DNA from: TMED14 sp003444795
GTDB lineage: Bacteria; Bacteroidota; Bacteroidia; Flavobacteriales; Schleiferiaceae
Length of the DNA: 27,637 nt
Direction of reading: 5' to 3'
Assembly: GCA_963978445.1 (NCBI GenBank)
Contig: CAXBRT010000010.1
Location: 1 to 27,637 of the forward strand
Part shown: positions 16,554 through 24,530 of the stretch, one piece after another
How the letters are laid out: every line of letters starts with the position of its first letter
Numbering within the stretch: position 1 is the first letter of the stretch
The notes under the pieces: generated by a model
The model's database searches: none
Told to the model about the DNA's origin: nothing
The model's input: only the letters and a program-made list of their open reading frames with translations
Position numbers and translations under genes: made by a program

Positions 16554-17812
16554 CCCAGCCAGGGCTTTGGATCTTGGTTGTTGGTGTCCATCCAAAGTTC
16601 AAAGTGCAAGGTAGATTCGCCTGTTTCTGGGTCTGCCGCCACTTTGCCAATGGACTGCTTGGTCGTCACTTTATCCCCTGTCTTCACGTAGACTTCTTCC
16701 AGGTTGGAATACACCGTGAAGTAATTACCATGCCGGATTAACACGACTCGATTGGCCCCTGGGATGCGCACGACCGTAGACACTTCCCCGTTAAAGACAG
16801 CCCGAACACCCGACTTACTCGGCGTGCCAATGTCCACCCCTGGGTTTTTAATGGTCACCCCTGAAGTGCCTGGAACGGGGTTTTCCCCAAAATTTTGGGT
16901 GATAATTCCGCGTTCCACGGGCCATGGAAGTTTGCCTTTGTTGGATGCAAAGTCTTTCGCTAAGGCCGCGCCTTCGGGAGTTAGGGCAAAGTAAGTCGAT
17001 GAAGTGCCCGATTCCGTCGTGCTGCCGGGATTCTGGGCTTCCGCTTGCTTGCGAGCAGCTTCGCGCTGGCGACGCAATTCATCTTGGATGATCTTCTGAA
17101 TTTGCTTCTCGAGCTTTTGCAGTTCGCTACGCTTCTTTTTGATGTCCGTGGCGATTTGGCTTTCTTTCTTTTTCAGCTTGGCTACCGCCGCTTCTTGCTC
17201 GCTCTTTTCCGCGACGAGCTCTTGCTTCTGGGCCAGTTCCTGACCGAGCAACTGGCGCTTTCGGCCCTGTTCCGCTTCAATGCCGGCAATGACTTTTGCC
17301 TTTTCTGCCTGAAGGGCCTTGATTTCTTCCACTTGGGTTTGGCGGAATCCACTGTACTGGCGCAGGAAGTAGAGGCGTTTGAGGGCTTGCTGCAAGTCGT
17401 CCGAGGCAAAGACAAAGGCCAAAGCACTGCTCGGCGTTCCGCGCTTTTGCGCTTCCCGAATCATGCCCGCATACTTTTCCTTTAGCGTTTTAATCTCCCC
17501 ATCTAGTCGGGCAATTTCATTTTTTTGGCGGCGAATTTCCCGGTCCGAATTTCCAATTTGCTGCTGAACGGTCCGAATCAACTCCTCCCGAGCCCGCACC
17601 TTCTTGTCGAGGGCGCGCACTTGTGACAGCGTGAGCTCTTTGTCTTTTTGGGTTTTTTTCAGGATACTGTTCGCAACATCAATTTCATCTTGAAGCTGCG
17701 TTTTGCGCTGTTCGAGCTTTTCCTTTTGGGTCGGTTGCTGCGCTGCCAATGTCAGGCTGAGCCCCACCAAGGCCAGCATCCAAAAGGCTTTTTTAGAACT
17801 CCACGCGCGCAT
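16547..17812 (-). CDS. EnvC-like murein hydrolase activator (degenerate LytM domain)
   Basis: Periplasmic protein of 421 residues. A signal peptide (1-24, ending SLTLAAQ) is followed by a long coiled coil (about 25-255, rich in Lys/Glu/Gln) and a C-terminal M23/LytM domain (about 290-421). Two catalytic features of M23 peptidases are altered: the first metal histidine of HxxxD is replaced (NPGVDIG), and in the second motif only LHFEL remains of HLHFE. Such loss is typical of EnvC, which activates cell-division amidases rather than cutting peptidoglycan itself. The start overlaps the end of the DUF4292 gene by 20 bases, so translation is probably coupled. A start at 17779 would avoid the overlap but would lose the charged start of the signal peptide. 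Confidence 0.88.
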   Translation of the reverse strand: MRAWSSKKAFWMLALVGLSLTLAAQQPTQKEKLEQRKTQLQDEIDVANSILKKTQKDKELTLSQVRALDKKVRAREELIRTVQQQIGNSDREIRRQKNEIARLDGEIKTLKEKYAGMIREAQKRGTPSSALAFVFASDDLQQALKRLYFLRQYSGFRQTQVEEIKALQAEKAKVIAGIEAEQGRKRQLLGQELAQKQELVAEKSEQEAAVAKLKKKESQIATDIKKKRSELQKLEKQIQKIIQDELRRQREAARKQAEAQNPGSTTESGTSSTYFALTPEGAALAKDFASNKGKLPWPVERGIITQNFGENPVPGTSGVTIKNPGVDIGTPSKSGVRAVFNGEVSTVVRIPGANRVVLIRHGNYFTVYSNLEEVYVKTGDKVTTKQSIGKVAADPETGESTLHFELWMDTNNQDPKPWLGR

Positions 17813-18605
17813 AGCCCGAAGGTAGGGTAAAGGGGAAACTCAGCGAAGCGGCTTGCCAGCCTTCTTGACTCGGTTCAAACACCAATCGTCCTTCCATTCC
17901 TGAGCCCTTAAACTCAGCGGTCCAACTGCCTGCAGTGCCATAGTCCACGCGGGCTTGGGCCTGTATGGCGTCCACACGGAGTTCTTGGGAGAGCAAGCGA
18001 TGGGGCGCTTCCTGGGTCAGCACCAAGGTCAATTGTCCCTCGTATTCGCCTCGTTTGACGGGATAGCGCACCGTCCATAGGGTCTGCTGGCCGTCCGAAG
18101 AGGCCGTTAGATTCATCCCCACCACAGAGGTCGGCAGCGCAATGGGCTGTGCCGTGAGGAGGTGGATGAGGTCCCAAGTGCTTACGGGTAGGCCGGCATC
18201 CGCCATTCGGGAAATAGGTTCAGCCAGCACTTTGTTTACGATGTGGGCGTAGCCTTGGACGCTGTCGGCGTCTACTTGAACGCGGGCCAACTTGAGTCCC
18301 ACAAAGGGGTCTGCAATGTCCAACCACACCAAAGGGGCTTCAGGGTCTACGCTGAGGCGAATTTCAAGACGCGCCTTCTGGCTGGAACCTGGGTAATCGA
18401 CTTGGGCGGATCCTTTGGCGCGGTAATAGAGCGCTTCCCATTCAAATGCATCGAACTGTGCGTTCAGCGCGTCGAGGACGATGGCTTCATTGGAGCGAGG
18501 GGGAGGCGTATCCAAGGCAATTTCCTTTGGGGTCTTTCGCCAAGCACCACAGCTCGCCAGCAAGAGGCTCATCGCCGTCAAGAAGAGGAGGGAAAGACGG
18601 TTCAT
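17793..18605 (-). CDS. DUF4292 lipoprotein
   Basis: Lipoprotein of 270 residues with signal MNRLSLLFLTAMSLLLASC (lipobox cysteine C19). The mature part is a beta-rich domain with alternating hydrophobic strands (LEIRLSVDPEAPLVWLDIADPF...GLKLARVQVDADSVQGYAHI) and matches the Bacteroidota DUF4292 family. From memory that family is grouped with the LolA/LolB lipoprotein-carrier fold; this needs a profile check. There is no charged retention residue just after the cysteine (CGAW), which would allow outer-membrane sorting. The start overlaps the stop of the TPR gene (ATGA), and the end overlaps the EnvC-like gene. The molecular function is unproven. Confidence 0.85.
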   Translation of the reverse strand: MNRLSLLFLTAMSLLLASCGAWRKTPKEIALDTPPPRSNEAIVLDALNAQFDAFEWEALYYRAKGSAQVDYPGSSQKARLEIRLSVDPEAPLVWLDIADPFVGLKLARVQVDADSVQGYAHIVNKVLAEPISRMADAGLPVSTWDLIHLLTAQPIALPTSVVGMNLTASSDGQQTLWTVRYPVKRGEYEGQLTLVLTQEAPHRLLSQELRVDAIQAQARVDYGTAGSWTAEFKGSGMEGRLVFEPSQEGWQAASLSFPFTLPSGYARVEF

Positions 18606-20308
18606 ATGGAGGATTTAAGTACGGGCGTTTGGAGCAATTGACGACGCACAGCATCTACATCTTCAAGTTTCGCGCCAAGCTCATATGCTTTGACCAGAAA
18701 GGACTCCATGTCTTCTTTTCGGCCCAAATGGTAGGAAATAGCGGCCGCATGCATACAGGCATCGGCACTTTTTTCACCCCCAAATTTCAGGCAGGATTCC
18801 ATGCAGGAAGCGGCCTTGGCCCACTTGCCTTGCTGCATAAAGACGAAGGCTTTGGTGTCCCAGTAGTTGGGATTTTCGGGCTGATCTTTCAACGCGGCCT
18901 CCACCATGGTCAGCGCGTCGTCTAAACGCACCCCAAAAGCGCCTAAGTAGTAGGCGTAGTTGTTTTTTGCTTGCGCGTGGTCCGGGAAGAAAAGCAAGAG
19001 GCGATCCAGGGAGGCTGACATGTTTTCCAAGTCCCCGGTATGAAAGAACGCCGTGCCCAATCGGAAGTAGTACTCCGGCGCCAACGGGCTGTTGCCCTGA
19101 TACTGGGATTGGCTCCGCTTAAGCCCCAATTGAAAAATGGTAATGGCCTGCCCGGATTGTCCGTTCATATCCAAGGCTGTTCCAAGCAGGAGGGGTGCGC
19201 GCTCGTGATCGGGAAAGGCCTCATTGGCCGCAAATGCCGTCGCCAAATAGCCTGCCAGATCTCTCAATTCATGACGGGTAACCGAAATATTCTCGTAGAC
19301 TTCCCATCGGGAACCGTTTGGCAGGGTCAGGCTGTGTTCGTAGGCCTCGACGGCCTCGCGCTTATCGCCGTGGTAGACCAACACATCGCCTCGAACGCGG
19401 GCCAAAAGGGCCGATTCTGGACGGGCCTCGCAGGCCAGAGCCGAGAGTCGAAGATTTCCCTGCCAAGCAATGTGGTCTGGCGGCAATTCCGCTCCCTGAA
19501 GCTCCTCCAGGATGACTCCAAAATCTTGTGCGATGGCCTCTTCGGAGAAGTCGGGATTTCGGTAGATGGCCTCAAAGGCCTCCGCTGATTCTTCCTCGCG
19601 TTCGCGGCCTTGCAAGAATTTAGCGCGGGCCAGTTGAACGCCTAGGGCATCGGGGAAGCGCTTTTGGAGCAAGGACAGCGCCACATAGGCCTCATGGTCC
19701 AAGCCAAAGTCATTGAGCAGCAAACTGTAGCGAATGCCTGCATCGATTTCAAACTCCGGGTACTTGAAGAGGCGCGCCATATTCGCCAAGGCAGAATCCG
19801 CATCCCCCATGTTGGCGTAAAGGTTGGAAATGGCGACGGAGCGTTCCATGTTGGGCGGCAAGAAGCGGTCGCCGGCCTTCAAAAAAAAGACGGCACTCTC
19901 CAAATCTCCATGCAAGTAGGCTGTTTGGGCGCAGACCGAAATCACCTCTTCGTCCACACAATCTCCGCCTAGGAAGAGGCGGAACCGGCCCAAGCGCATG
20001 AGTTCCTCGTTATTTCCCAGGATGCGCTCGATGTTGAACCAAACGGCTAGATCTTGGGGGTTGACTTGGCCTGCTTTAACGCGCTTTTCAATACGCGTTT
20101 TTGCCTTTTCGAACAGCTTCAGTGGCTTCCCTTTTTGGCCCTCTTCCAACAACTCCTGCATGGCATTCATTCCGCCATAGTAGAGGTTAAGCGCCTTGAG
20201 ATCTTGAGAAACGTACGTGGCGCCTTGGGCATCTGGCACCTGCTGCGCCTGTAGGGAGGTGCTCAAACCAAGGGCCAACAAAAGCCCAAAAACCCACCTC
20301 CTGCGCAT
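18602..20308 (-). CDS. Secreted TPR-repeat protein
   Basis: Exported protein of 568 residues. The signal peptide MRRRWVFGLLLALGLSTSLQA is followed by mostly helical sequence with tetratricopeptide-like repeats, e.g. AEYYFRLGTAFFHTGDLENMSASLDRLLLFFPDHAQAKNNYAYYLGAFG and NPNYWDTKAFVFMQQGKWAKAASCMESCL. TPR arrays hold protein complexes together; no catalytic motif is seen. It begins one base after the stop of the nucleotidyltransferase gene and overlaps the DUF4292 gene by 4 bases, so it sits inside the envelope operon. I infer a scaffolding or assembly role at the envelope. Confidence 0.85.
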   Translation of the reverse strand: MRRRWVFGLLLALGLSTSLQAQQVPDAQGATYVSQDLKALNLYYGGMNAMQELLEEGQKGKPLKLFEKAKTRIEKRVKAGQVNPQDLAVWFNIERILGNNEELMRLGRFRLFLGGDCVDEEVISVCAQTAYLHGDLESAVFFLKAGDRFLPPNMERSVAISNLYANMGDADSALANMARLFKYPEFEIDAGIRYSLLLNDFGLDHEAYVALSLLQKRFPDALGVQLARAKFLQGREREEESAEAFEAIYRNPDFSEEAIAQDFGVILEELQGAELPPDHIAWQGNLRLSALACEARPESALLARVRGDVLVYHGDKREAVEAYEHSLTLPNGSRWEVYENISVTRHELRDLAGYLATAFAANEAFPDHERAPLLLGTALDMNGQSGQAITIFQLGLKRSQSQYQGNSPLAPEYYFRLGTAFFHTGDLENMSASLDRLLLFFPDHAQAKNNYAYYLGAFGVRLDDALTMVEAALKDQPENPNYWDTKAFVFMQQGKWAKAASCMESCLKFGGEKSADACMHAAAISYHLGRKEDMESFLVKAYELGAKLEDVDAVRRQLLQTPVLKSSI

Positions 20309-20309
20309 A

Positions 20310-21317
20310 TTACCCCTCCAAACGGCTGTAATCTCCCAAGCTCAACGCCCGGAAGCTGCCGTCAATATGGGCATGCTGTCCAATCATGGAGTTGTGCAGG
20401 GTGATGTTCATGATAGCGGTATGGCTTCCAATGATGCAGTCGCGCAAGGTGCTATTCTCCACCGTGGTATTTGCGCCAATGCTGACGTAGGGGCCTACCG
20501 TAGAGCCTACAATTTTTGCGCCAGGACCGATGAAGCAGGGTTCGAGTATGGTTGAATTTTCCACGTGCGCATCCGCTGACACTAGGGTTTCCTCGTCCTT
20601 GACAAAGTCCAAAATGCGGCCATTCGTCTCCACGGTCACGTCCTTGTTGCCGCAGTCCATCCAAGCGTCCACTTGGCCAGGAACCATGCGAAGGCCGTCG
20701 TTTTTCATATTCTCCAGAGCGTGGGTCAATTGGTATTCGCCGCCGCCCTTGATGTCGTTGTCAATGAGGTACTGGAGTTCCTTTTTCAGGCGGGCTCCGT
20801 CTTTGAAGTAGTATATGCCAATGATGGCCAAGTCGCTGATGAACTCCTGGGGCTTCTCCACAAAATCCGTGATGCCGCCATCCTCGCTCAATTTTACGAC
20901 GCCAAAGGGCCGAGGGTCTTCCACTTGGTTCACCCAAATCACCGCGTCGGCTGAAGCATCGAGCTGGAACTTGGCGCGGAAGAGGGTATCTGCAAAGGCG
21001 ACCACGCAAGGACCCTCCAAGGCCTCTTCTGCGCAAAGCACCGCGTGGCCCGTTCCCAAGGGCTTTTCTTGGTAGTGAATGCTGCCTTTTGCTCCGAGGC
21101 CTTCTGCCACATTCACGAGCATGTTTTCCACCTCACTGCCAAAGTCACCTACTACATACGCAATGCGGTTGAGGTCACTGCCTACAATCTTGGCAATGTC
21201 TTCCACCAAGCGCTGTACAATGGGCTTTCCCGCAACGGGCAACAAGGGTTTGGCTGTTGTCAACGTATGAGGGCGAAGTCGCGAGCCACGGCCCGCCATG
21301 GGAATGATAATGTTCAT
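20310..21317 (-). CDS. Sugar-phosphate nucleotidyltransferase with left-handed beta-helix
   Basis: Protein of 335 residues. The N-terminal nucleotidyltransferase domain (about 1-235) starts with the NTP-binding signature PMAGRGSRLRPHTLTTAKPLLPVAGKP and has VAFADTLF, VEKPQEF and AWMDCGNK. The C-terminal hexapeptide-repeat region (about 245-325, STILEPCFIGPGAKIVGSTVGPYVSIGANT) forms a left-handed beta-helix. It would activate a sugar 1-phosphate to an NDP-sugar for surface glycans. RfbA-type (dTDP-glucose) and GlmU-like activities cannot be told apart here, and the acyl-/acetyltransferase function of the helix is uncertain. Its own promoter-like box is at 21346-21353. It is tightly linked to the TPR gene. 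Confidence 0.85.
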   Translation of the reverse strand: MNIIIPMAGRGSRLRPHTLTTAKPLLPVAGKPIVQRLVEDIAKIVGSDLNRIAYVVGDFGSEVENMLVNVAEGLGAKGSIHYQEKPLGTGHAVLCAEEALEGPCVVAFADTLFRAKFQLDASADAVIWVNQVEDPRPFGVVKLSEDGGITDFVEKPQEFISDLAIIGIYYFKDGARLKKELQYLIDNDIKGGGEYQLTHALENMKNDGLRMVPGQVDAWMDCGNKDVTVETNGRILDFVKDEETLVSADAHVENSTILEPCFIGPGAKIVGSTVGPYVSIGANTTVENSTLRDCIIGSHTAIMNITLHNSMIGQHAHIDGSFRALSLGDYSRLEG

Positions 21318-21345
21318 GCTGTTGGAGCTATCGGTTTTGGTGTGT

Positions 21346-21353
21346 TAAAGGTA
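21346..21353 (-). promoter_or_regulatory. -7-like box before the nucleotidyltransferase gene (TACCTTTA)
   Basis: One mismatch from TAnnTTTG on the minus strand, 28 bases before the ATG at 21317. It lies in the 86-base gap after dut, the only sizeable gap in this operon, so it may start an internal transcript. No convincing -33 TTG is seen. Confidence 0.4.
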
Positions 21354-21403
21354 CAACGCAGAGCAAGGCAGTTTTTGGCCAAGTTCTGTTCGTTCCGAAG
21401 CAC

Positions 21404-21838
21404 TTAGCGCTTGCCCGAATGCCCAAAGCCCCCTTCGCCACGCGCCGTTTCATCCAAAGTTTCCACGGGGGTCCAGGTGAAGCGTTCGTAGCGGGCCACC
21501 ACCAATTGCGCAATGCGATCCCCTGGGGCGACCACAAAGTCTTCTTTCCCGTGGTTGATGAGGATTACTCCAACGTCTCCACGGTAGTCTGCATCTATGG
21601 TTCCTGGGCTGTTCAACACCGTAATGCCGTGCTTGTACGCCAAACCAGAGCGCGGGCGAACCTGCGCCTCCAGGCCCTGGGGCAAGGCGACGTGAAGCCC
21701 GGTAGGAATGAGTCGCCGCTCTCCCGGCTGCAAGGTGACTGCCTCCTCCAAGTGCGCACGAAGGTCCATGCCCGCGCTGTCGAGGGTGGCAAATTCGGGC
21801 AGGGGGTTGTTGGAGCGGTTGACAATTTGAATGTCCAT
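21404..21838 (-). CDS. dut: dUTP diphosphatase
   Basis: Hydrolyses dUTP to dUMP and pyrophosphate, keeping uracil out of DNA and supplying the dTMP precursor. It has 144 residues, the normal length of the trimeric enzyme. All family motifs are present: DSAGMDLRA (I), RPRSGLAYKHGI (II), NSPGTIDADYRG (III), GDRIAQLV (IV) and the flexible C-terminal RGEGGFGHSG (V). It starts 3 bases after the stop of the flippase gene. Confidence 0.97.
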   Translation of the reverse strand: MDIQIVNRSNNPLPEFATLDSAGMDLRAHLEEAVTLQPGERRLIPTGLHVALPQGLEAQVRPRSGLAYKHGITVLNSPGTIDADYRGDVGVILINHGKEDFVVAPGDRIAQLVVARYERFTWTPVETLDETARGEGGFGHSGKR

Positions 21839-21841
21839 GCG

Positions 21842-23269
21842 TCAGTTTCTTGGGGATTTACGGCGGAGAAGGTCGCGTTCGGCATACAGCACGATGGCGA
21901 TCATAGCGAACGAACACAGGATAGAGGGCCACACCAGGGTCATGGAGAAGAAGGCGGCAATTCGGCCCAGCACCGCGGCGGCCCCCACATAGATCGCTAA
22001 GCGCCCAAACGAATAGGGCACGGGATAATGGTACTGCCCTAGGATCAAGCTCAAAAGCGCCATCGCCACATAACTCGCCAAGGTCGTCCAAGCAGCCCCC
22101 AGAATGCCGACCCGCGGAATCCAATAGAGGTTTCCCAGCACCGTGATGGCAAAACCGGTGAGGGTGATGTAGAGGCCCATGCGCGTTTGGTCCGACAGCT
22201 TGTACCACATGGAAATTTGGGTATTCATGGATAAAAACACGTTGGCCAACAGGAGGAAGTAGAGGATAGGCAGGCTGTCCCAGTACTTGGCGTCGATGAA
22301 GTATTTAATGCCGCCGAGGCCCGCCAAAACGAGGACCATTCCGATGCTTAAGATGCCGGTAAAGAGCCGCAGGACATCTGCGAGTTGTTGCCGCGTTTGA
22401 TCCGATTGCTTGAAAAAGAAGGGCTCTGCTGCAAAACGAAAGGCCTGGTTGAAGAGGATGATAAAAATGGACAGTTTGTAGATGGCCGAATACGTGCCCA
22501 CCGCCTCTTTAGCCTCGCTCAAGGGCATGAGGTACTCTATAAAGAATCGGTCCGCCATCTCGTTCGCCACGCCGGGTAGCCCAGCCAACAAGAGGGGAAA
22601 CCCAAACGCCAGCATAATTTTCCATGTGGCGGCATCAAAGCGGCGTTGAATGGCAAAAAACTCGGGGAGCAGCATCACAATCATGGCTGCACTCGCCGCT
22701 AAGTTGGCAATGAGTACCCACCCCACTTGCAAATCCGGCAGCCAGAGACCCGCCTTGGGAAGCAGCAGGAAGAAAGCATAGCAGAGGATAAAGTTGACGG
22801 CGATTTGGGTAATCTTGATGGCCACAAAGCGCTTGGCGCGTCGTTGGGCGCGAAGGCGAGCGAAGGGGACTGCGGCCACCACATCCATCGCCACGATCCA
22901 AGCCATCATGAGCACTAGTTCGGGACGATCGCCCATATGAAGCAGGTCGGCAGTGGGGACATAAAAGAAGGTCATCGCCGCTAAGAAGAGGCCGGAACTA
23001 GTTAGCAAGCTCCACATAGCCGTTGAATACACCGTCGGCTCGTCTGCGCCCTCTTTTTGGCTGACTCTGAAGTAGGCCGTTTCAAATCCGTAGGTCAAAA
23101 TGACCATCAGGAAGGCGATGCTCACATATAGCAGAGAATTGACGCCGTATTCAGACTTTGAAAGCACCACCGTCAACAAGGGGGTCAAGGCAAAGTTGAG
23201 CACCCGGGCAAGGATGCTGCTGAGTCCGTAGAGGGCGGTATCCCCCATGAGCGATTTCATGCCCGACAT
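21842..23269 (-). CDS. Polysaccharide flippase, MOP superfamily
   Basis: Integral inner-membrane protein of 475 residues with about 12-14 hydrophobic segments along its whole length. It opens with SLMGDTALYGLSSILARVLNFALTPLLTVVLS, the usual N-terminus of Wzx-like lipid-linked oligosaccharide flippases, followed by SKSEYGVNSLLYVSIAFL. It probably moves a lipid-linked glycan precursor across the membrane. A MurJ-like lipid II role is possible but less likely from this N-terminus. An exact -7 box lies 4 bases before the first ATG (23269), supporting it over the nearby in-frame ATGs. First gene of the operon running to the EnvC-like gene. Confidence 0.88.
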   Translation of the reverse strand: MSGMKSLMGDTALYGLSSILARVLNFALTPLLTVVLSKSEYGVNSLLYVSIAFLMVILTYGFETAYFRVSQKEGADEPTVYSTAMWSLLTSSGLFLAAMTFFYVPTADLLHMGDRPELVLMMAWIVAMDVVAAVPFARLRAQRRAKRFVAIKITQIAVNFILCYAFFLLLPKAGLWLPDLQVGWVLIANLAASAAMIVMLLPEFFAIQRRFDAATWKIMLAFGFPLLLAGLPGVANEMADRFFIEYLMPLSEAKEAVGTYSAIYKLSIFIILFNQAFRFAAEPFFFKQSDQTRQQLADVLRLFTGILSIGMVLVLAGLGGIKYFIDAKYWDSLPILYFLLLANVFLSMNTQISMWYKLSDQTRMGLYITLTGFAITVLGNLYWIPRVGILGAAWTTLASYVAMALLSLILGQYHYPVPYSFGRLAIYVGAAAVLGRIAAFFSMTLVWPSILCSFAMIAIVLYAERDLLRRKSPRN

Positions 23270-23273
23270 ACCT

Positions 23274-23281
23274 CAAAGGTA
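23274..23281 (-). promoter_or_regulatory. -7 promoter box of the flippase operon (TACCTTTG)
   Basis: An exact TAnnTTTG match on the minus strand followed by AGGT and the ATG at 23269, a 4-base gap. No TTG at 19-21 bases upstream. It would drive the whole minus-strand envelope operon. Confidence 0.65.
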
Positions 23282-23320
23282 CGCGAATGCCCGACTCTTC
23301 GTAGGTCTTCCACTGTTGCG

Positions 23321-23328
23321 TTACTTTG
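23321..23328 (+). promoter_or_regulatory. -7-like box of the dehydratase gene (TTACTTTG)
   Basis: One mismatch from TAnnTTTG, ending 4 bases before the GTG at 23333. It lies within a small inverted repeat (GTTGC 23315-23319, GCAAC 23328-23332) that could be an operator overlapping the promoter. It faces away from the flippase promoter. Confidence 0.45.
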
Positions 23329-23332
23329 CAAC

Positions 23333-24325
23333 GTGGATCCCTACTTCTCTCCCTTTTTAAGCCCTTCGGCCCTGGCTGAACGCTACCAGCGGCTCGCTCC
23401 CCATTTGCAACACACTCCCGTGCTCACATCATCGAGTTTGGATGCCCTTACCAGGGCTTCGCTCTTTTTTAAATGTGAAAACTTCCAGCGCTCTGGCGCC
23501 TTTAAAATGCGGGGGGTCCAAAACGCTTTGCTCGAGTTGGAGCGCTCTGGACTACCGGCTGCTGGGGTTGTCACGCACTCCAGTGGCAACCACGGACAAG
23601 CACTGGGCTGGGCTTGTGCCGAAAAAGGCCTCCCGTGCACGGTCATCATGCCTTCTAATGCGCCCGAATTTAAAAAACGCGCCGTGGCATTGACTGGGGC
23701 GCGCATCGTCGAGTGCACCCCCACACTGGCCGCCCGCACACAAGCCGTCGAAGCGGTTCAGCGCGAAACAGGTGCGGTCGAAATCCACCCGTCCAACCAA
23801 GCCCCCGTGATTCTGGGGCAGGGCTCCGCAGCTTGGGAACTGCTCGAAGAATGCGCATCGCGCAACCGGGCTTTGGATTGGGTCGGAGTACCCGTTGGCG
23901 GCGGCGGGCTGCTCGCCGGAACGGCTTTCGCTGTGCACGTTTGGAACATGAAGCACGGAACCTCCGTGAAGGTTTTTGCCGGCGAACCCACCGGGGCCGA
24001 TGACGCCTTCCGCTGTCTGGCCTCTGGGAAAATTGAACGCAACGAAAACCCGCAAACGGTCGCGGATGGCATGCGGACGGAGCTGGGTTCCATCAATTTC
24101 CCCATCATCAAAGCGCATGTGGCCGCCATCCACACGGTGACCGATCCCGAAATTCTGAGCGGGCAACTGCTGCTCGCCGAGCGTTTAAAGATCATCGTCG
24201 AAACCAATTGCGCTCCGCCCTTCGCTGCCGTTGTGAAACATCCGGAGATCTTCACAAACCATCGCGTGGGTGTCATTCTATCCGGGGGCAATTTGGATTT
24301 GCAGGCCCACCGCTGGGGAGCATAA
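23333..24325 (+). CDS. PLP-dependent serine/threonine dehydratase-like enzyme
   Basis: Fold-type II pyridoxal-phosphate enzyme of 330 residues, close to serine racemase and catabolic threonine dehydratase. The PLP lysine is K58 in SGAFKMRG. The SSGNHGQAL loop (83-91) binds the substrate carboxylate, GGGGLLAG binds the PLP phosphate, AGEPTGADDAFR fits the divalent-metal site of serine racemases, and LSGGN near the end contacts the PLP ring. It would deaminate L-Ser/L-Thr to a 2-oxo acid or racemise serine. One odd point: the segment usually reading EPSGA or EPAGA is ETNCAPP. There is no C-terminal ACT domain, so it is not the feedback-inhibited biosynthetic IlvA. Start: GTG with a -7-like box 4 bases upstream. 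Confidence 0.88.
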   Translation: MDPYFSPFLSPSALAERYQRLAPHLQHTPVLTSSSLDALTRASLFFKCENFQRSGAFKMRGVQNALLELERSGLPAAGVVTHSSGNHGQALGWACAEKGLPCTVIMPSNAPEFKKRAVALTGARIVECTPTLAARTQAVEAVQRETGAVEIHPSNQAPVILGQGSAAWELLEECASRNRALDWVGVPVGGGGLLAGTAFAVHVWNMKHGTSVKVFAGEPTGADDAFRCLASGKIERNENPQTVADGMRTELGSINFPIIKAHVAAIHTVTDPEILSGQLLLAERLKIIVETNCAPPFAAVVKHPEIFTNHRVGVILSGGNLDLQAHRWGA

Positions 24326-24353
24326 TCGCCCATACCGCTCTGGTTAAACCCAT

Positions 24354-24377
24354 AAAAAAGCCCGACTTGCGTCGGGC
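24354..24377 (-). terminator. Intrinsic terminator, minus strand
   Basis: A perfect 7-bp GC-rich stem (GCCCGAC 24360-24366, GTCGGGC 24371-24377) with a 4-base loop, followed on the minus strand by six T residues (24359-24354). In the plus direction it is followed by ATAGCTTG, a poor T-run, so it ends minus-strand transcription better than that of the dehydratase gene. No minus-strand protein gene lies upstream of it, which points to an RNA gene. Confidence 0.75.
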
Positions 24378-24486
24378 ATAGCTTGTCTGGTGTGTGCAAG
24401 GCTAGGATTGGGGGGTCAAGGGCATTGAAAAGGCTCAGAAATCACACCCTCGACGCTGCCTGCAGTCAGGCACCCAATCACTTGCT
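24354..24486 (-). ncRNA. Candidate structured small RNA, minus strand
   Basis: About 133 nt. An outer helix pairs 24396-24400 with 24481-24485 and 24406-24412 with 24473-24479 (12 bp in all). It closes a three-way junction with two hairpins: 24415-24422/24447-24454 (8 bp) and 24458-24462/24467-24471 (5 bp, tetraloop). The one mismatch of the 8-bp stem becomes a U-G pair only on the minus strand, and the downstream hairpin has its T-run on that strand, so both fix the direction. A weak -7-like GAAATTTG (24497-24490) would place the transcript start at the base of the outer helix. GGUGUG and CACACC (24448-24443 and 24394-24389) could also form a pseudoknot. I do not recognise the family; 6S-like RNA is possible. 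Confidence 0.5.
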
Positions 24487-24530
24487 TCACAAATTTCGGA
24501 AAAATTTCTTTTTGTACTTATTACACTAAG

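Noticed and set aside
24378..24500. tRNA gene or CRISPR repeat in the intergenic region
   Set aside because: No T-loop consensus, acceptor stem or repeated spacer pattern; the inverted repeats form a different three-way junction.
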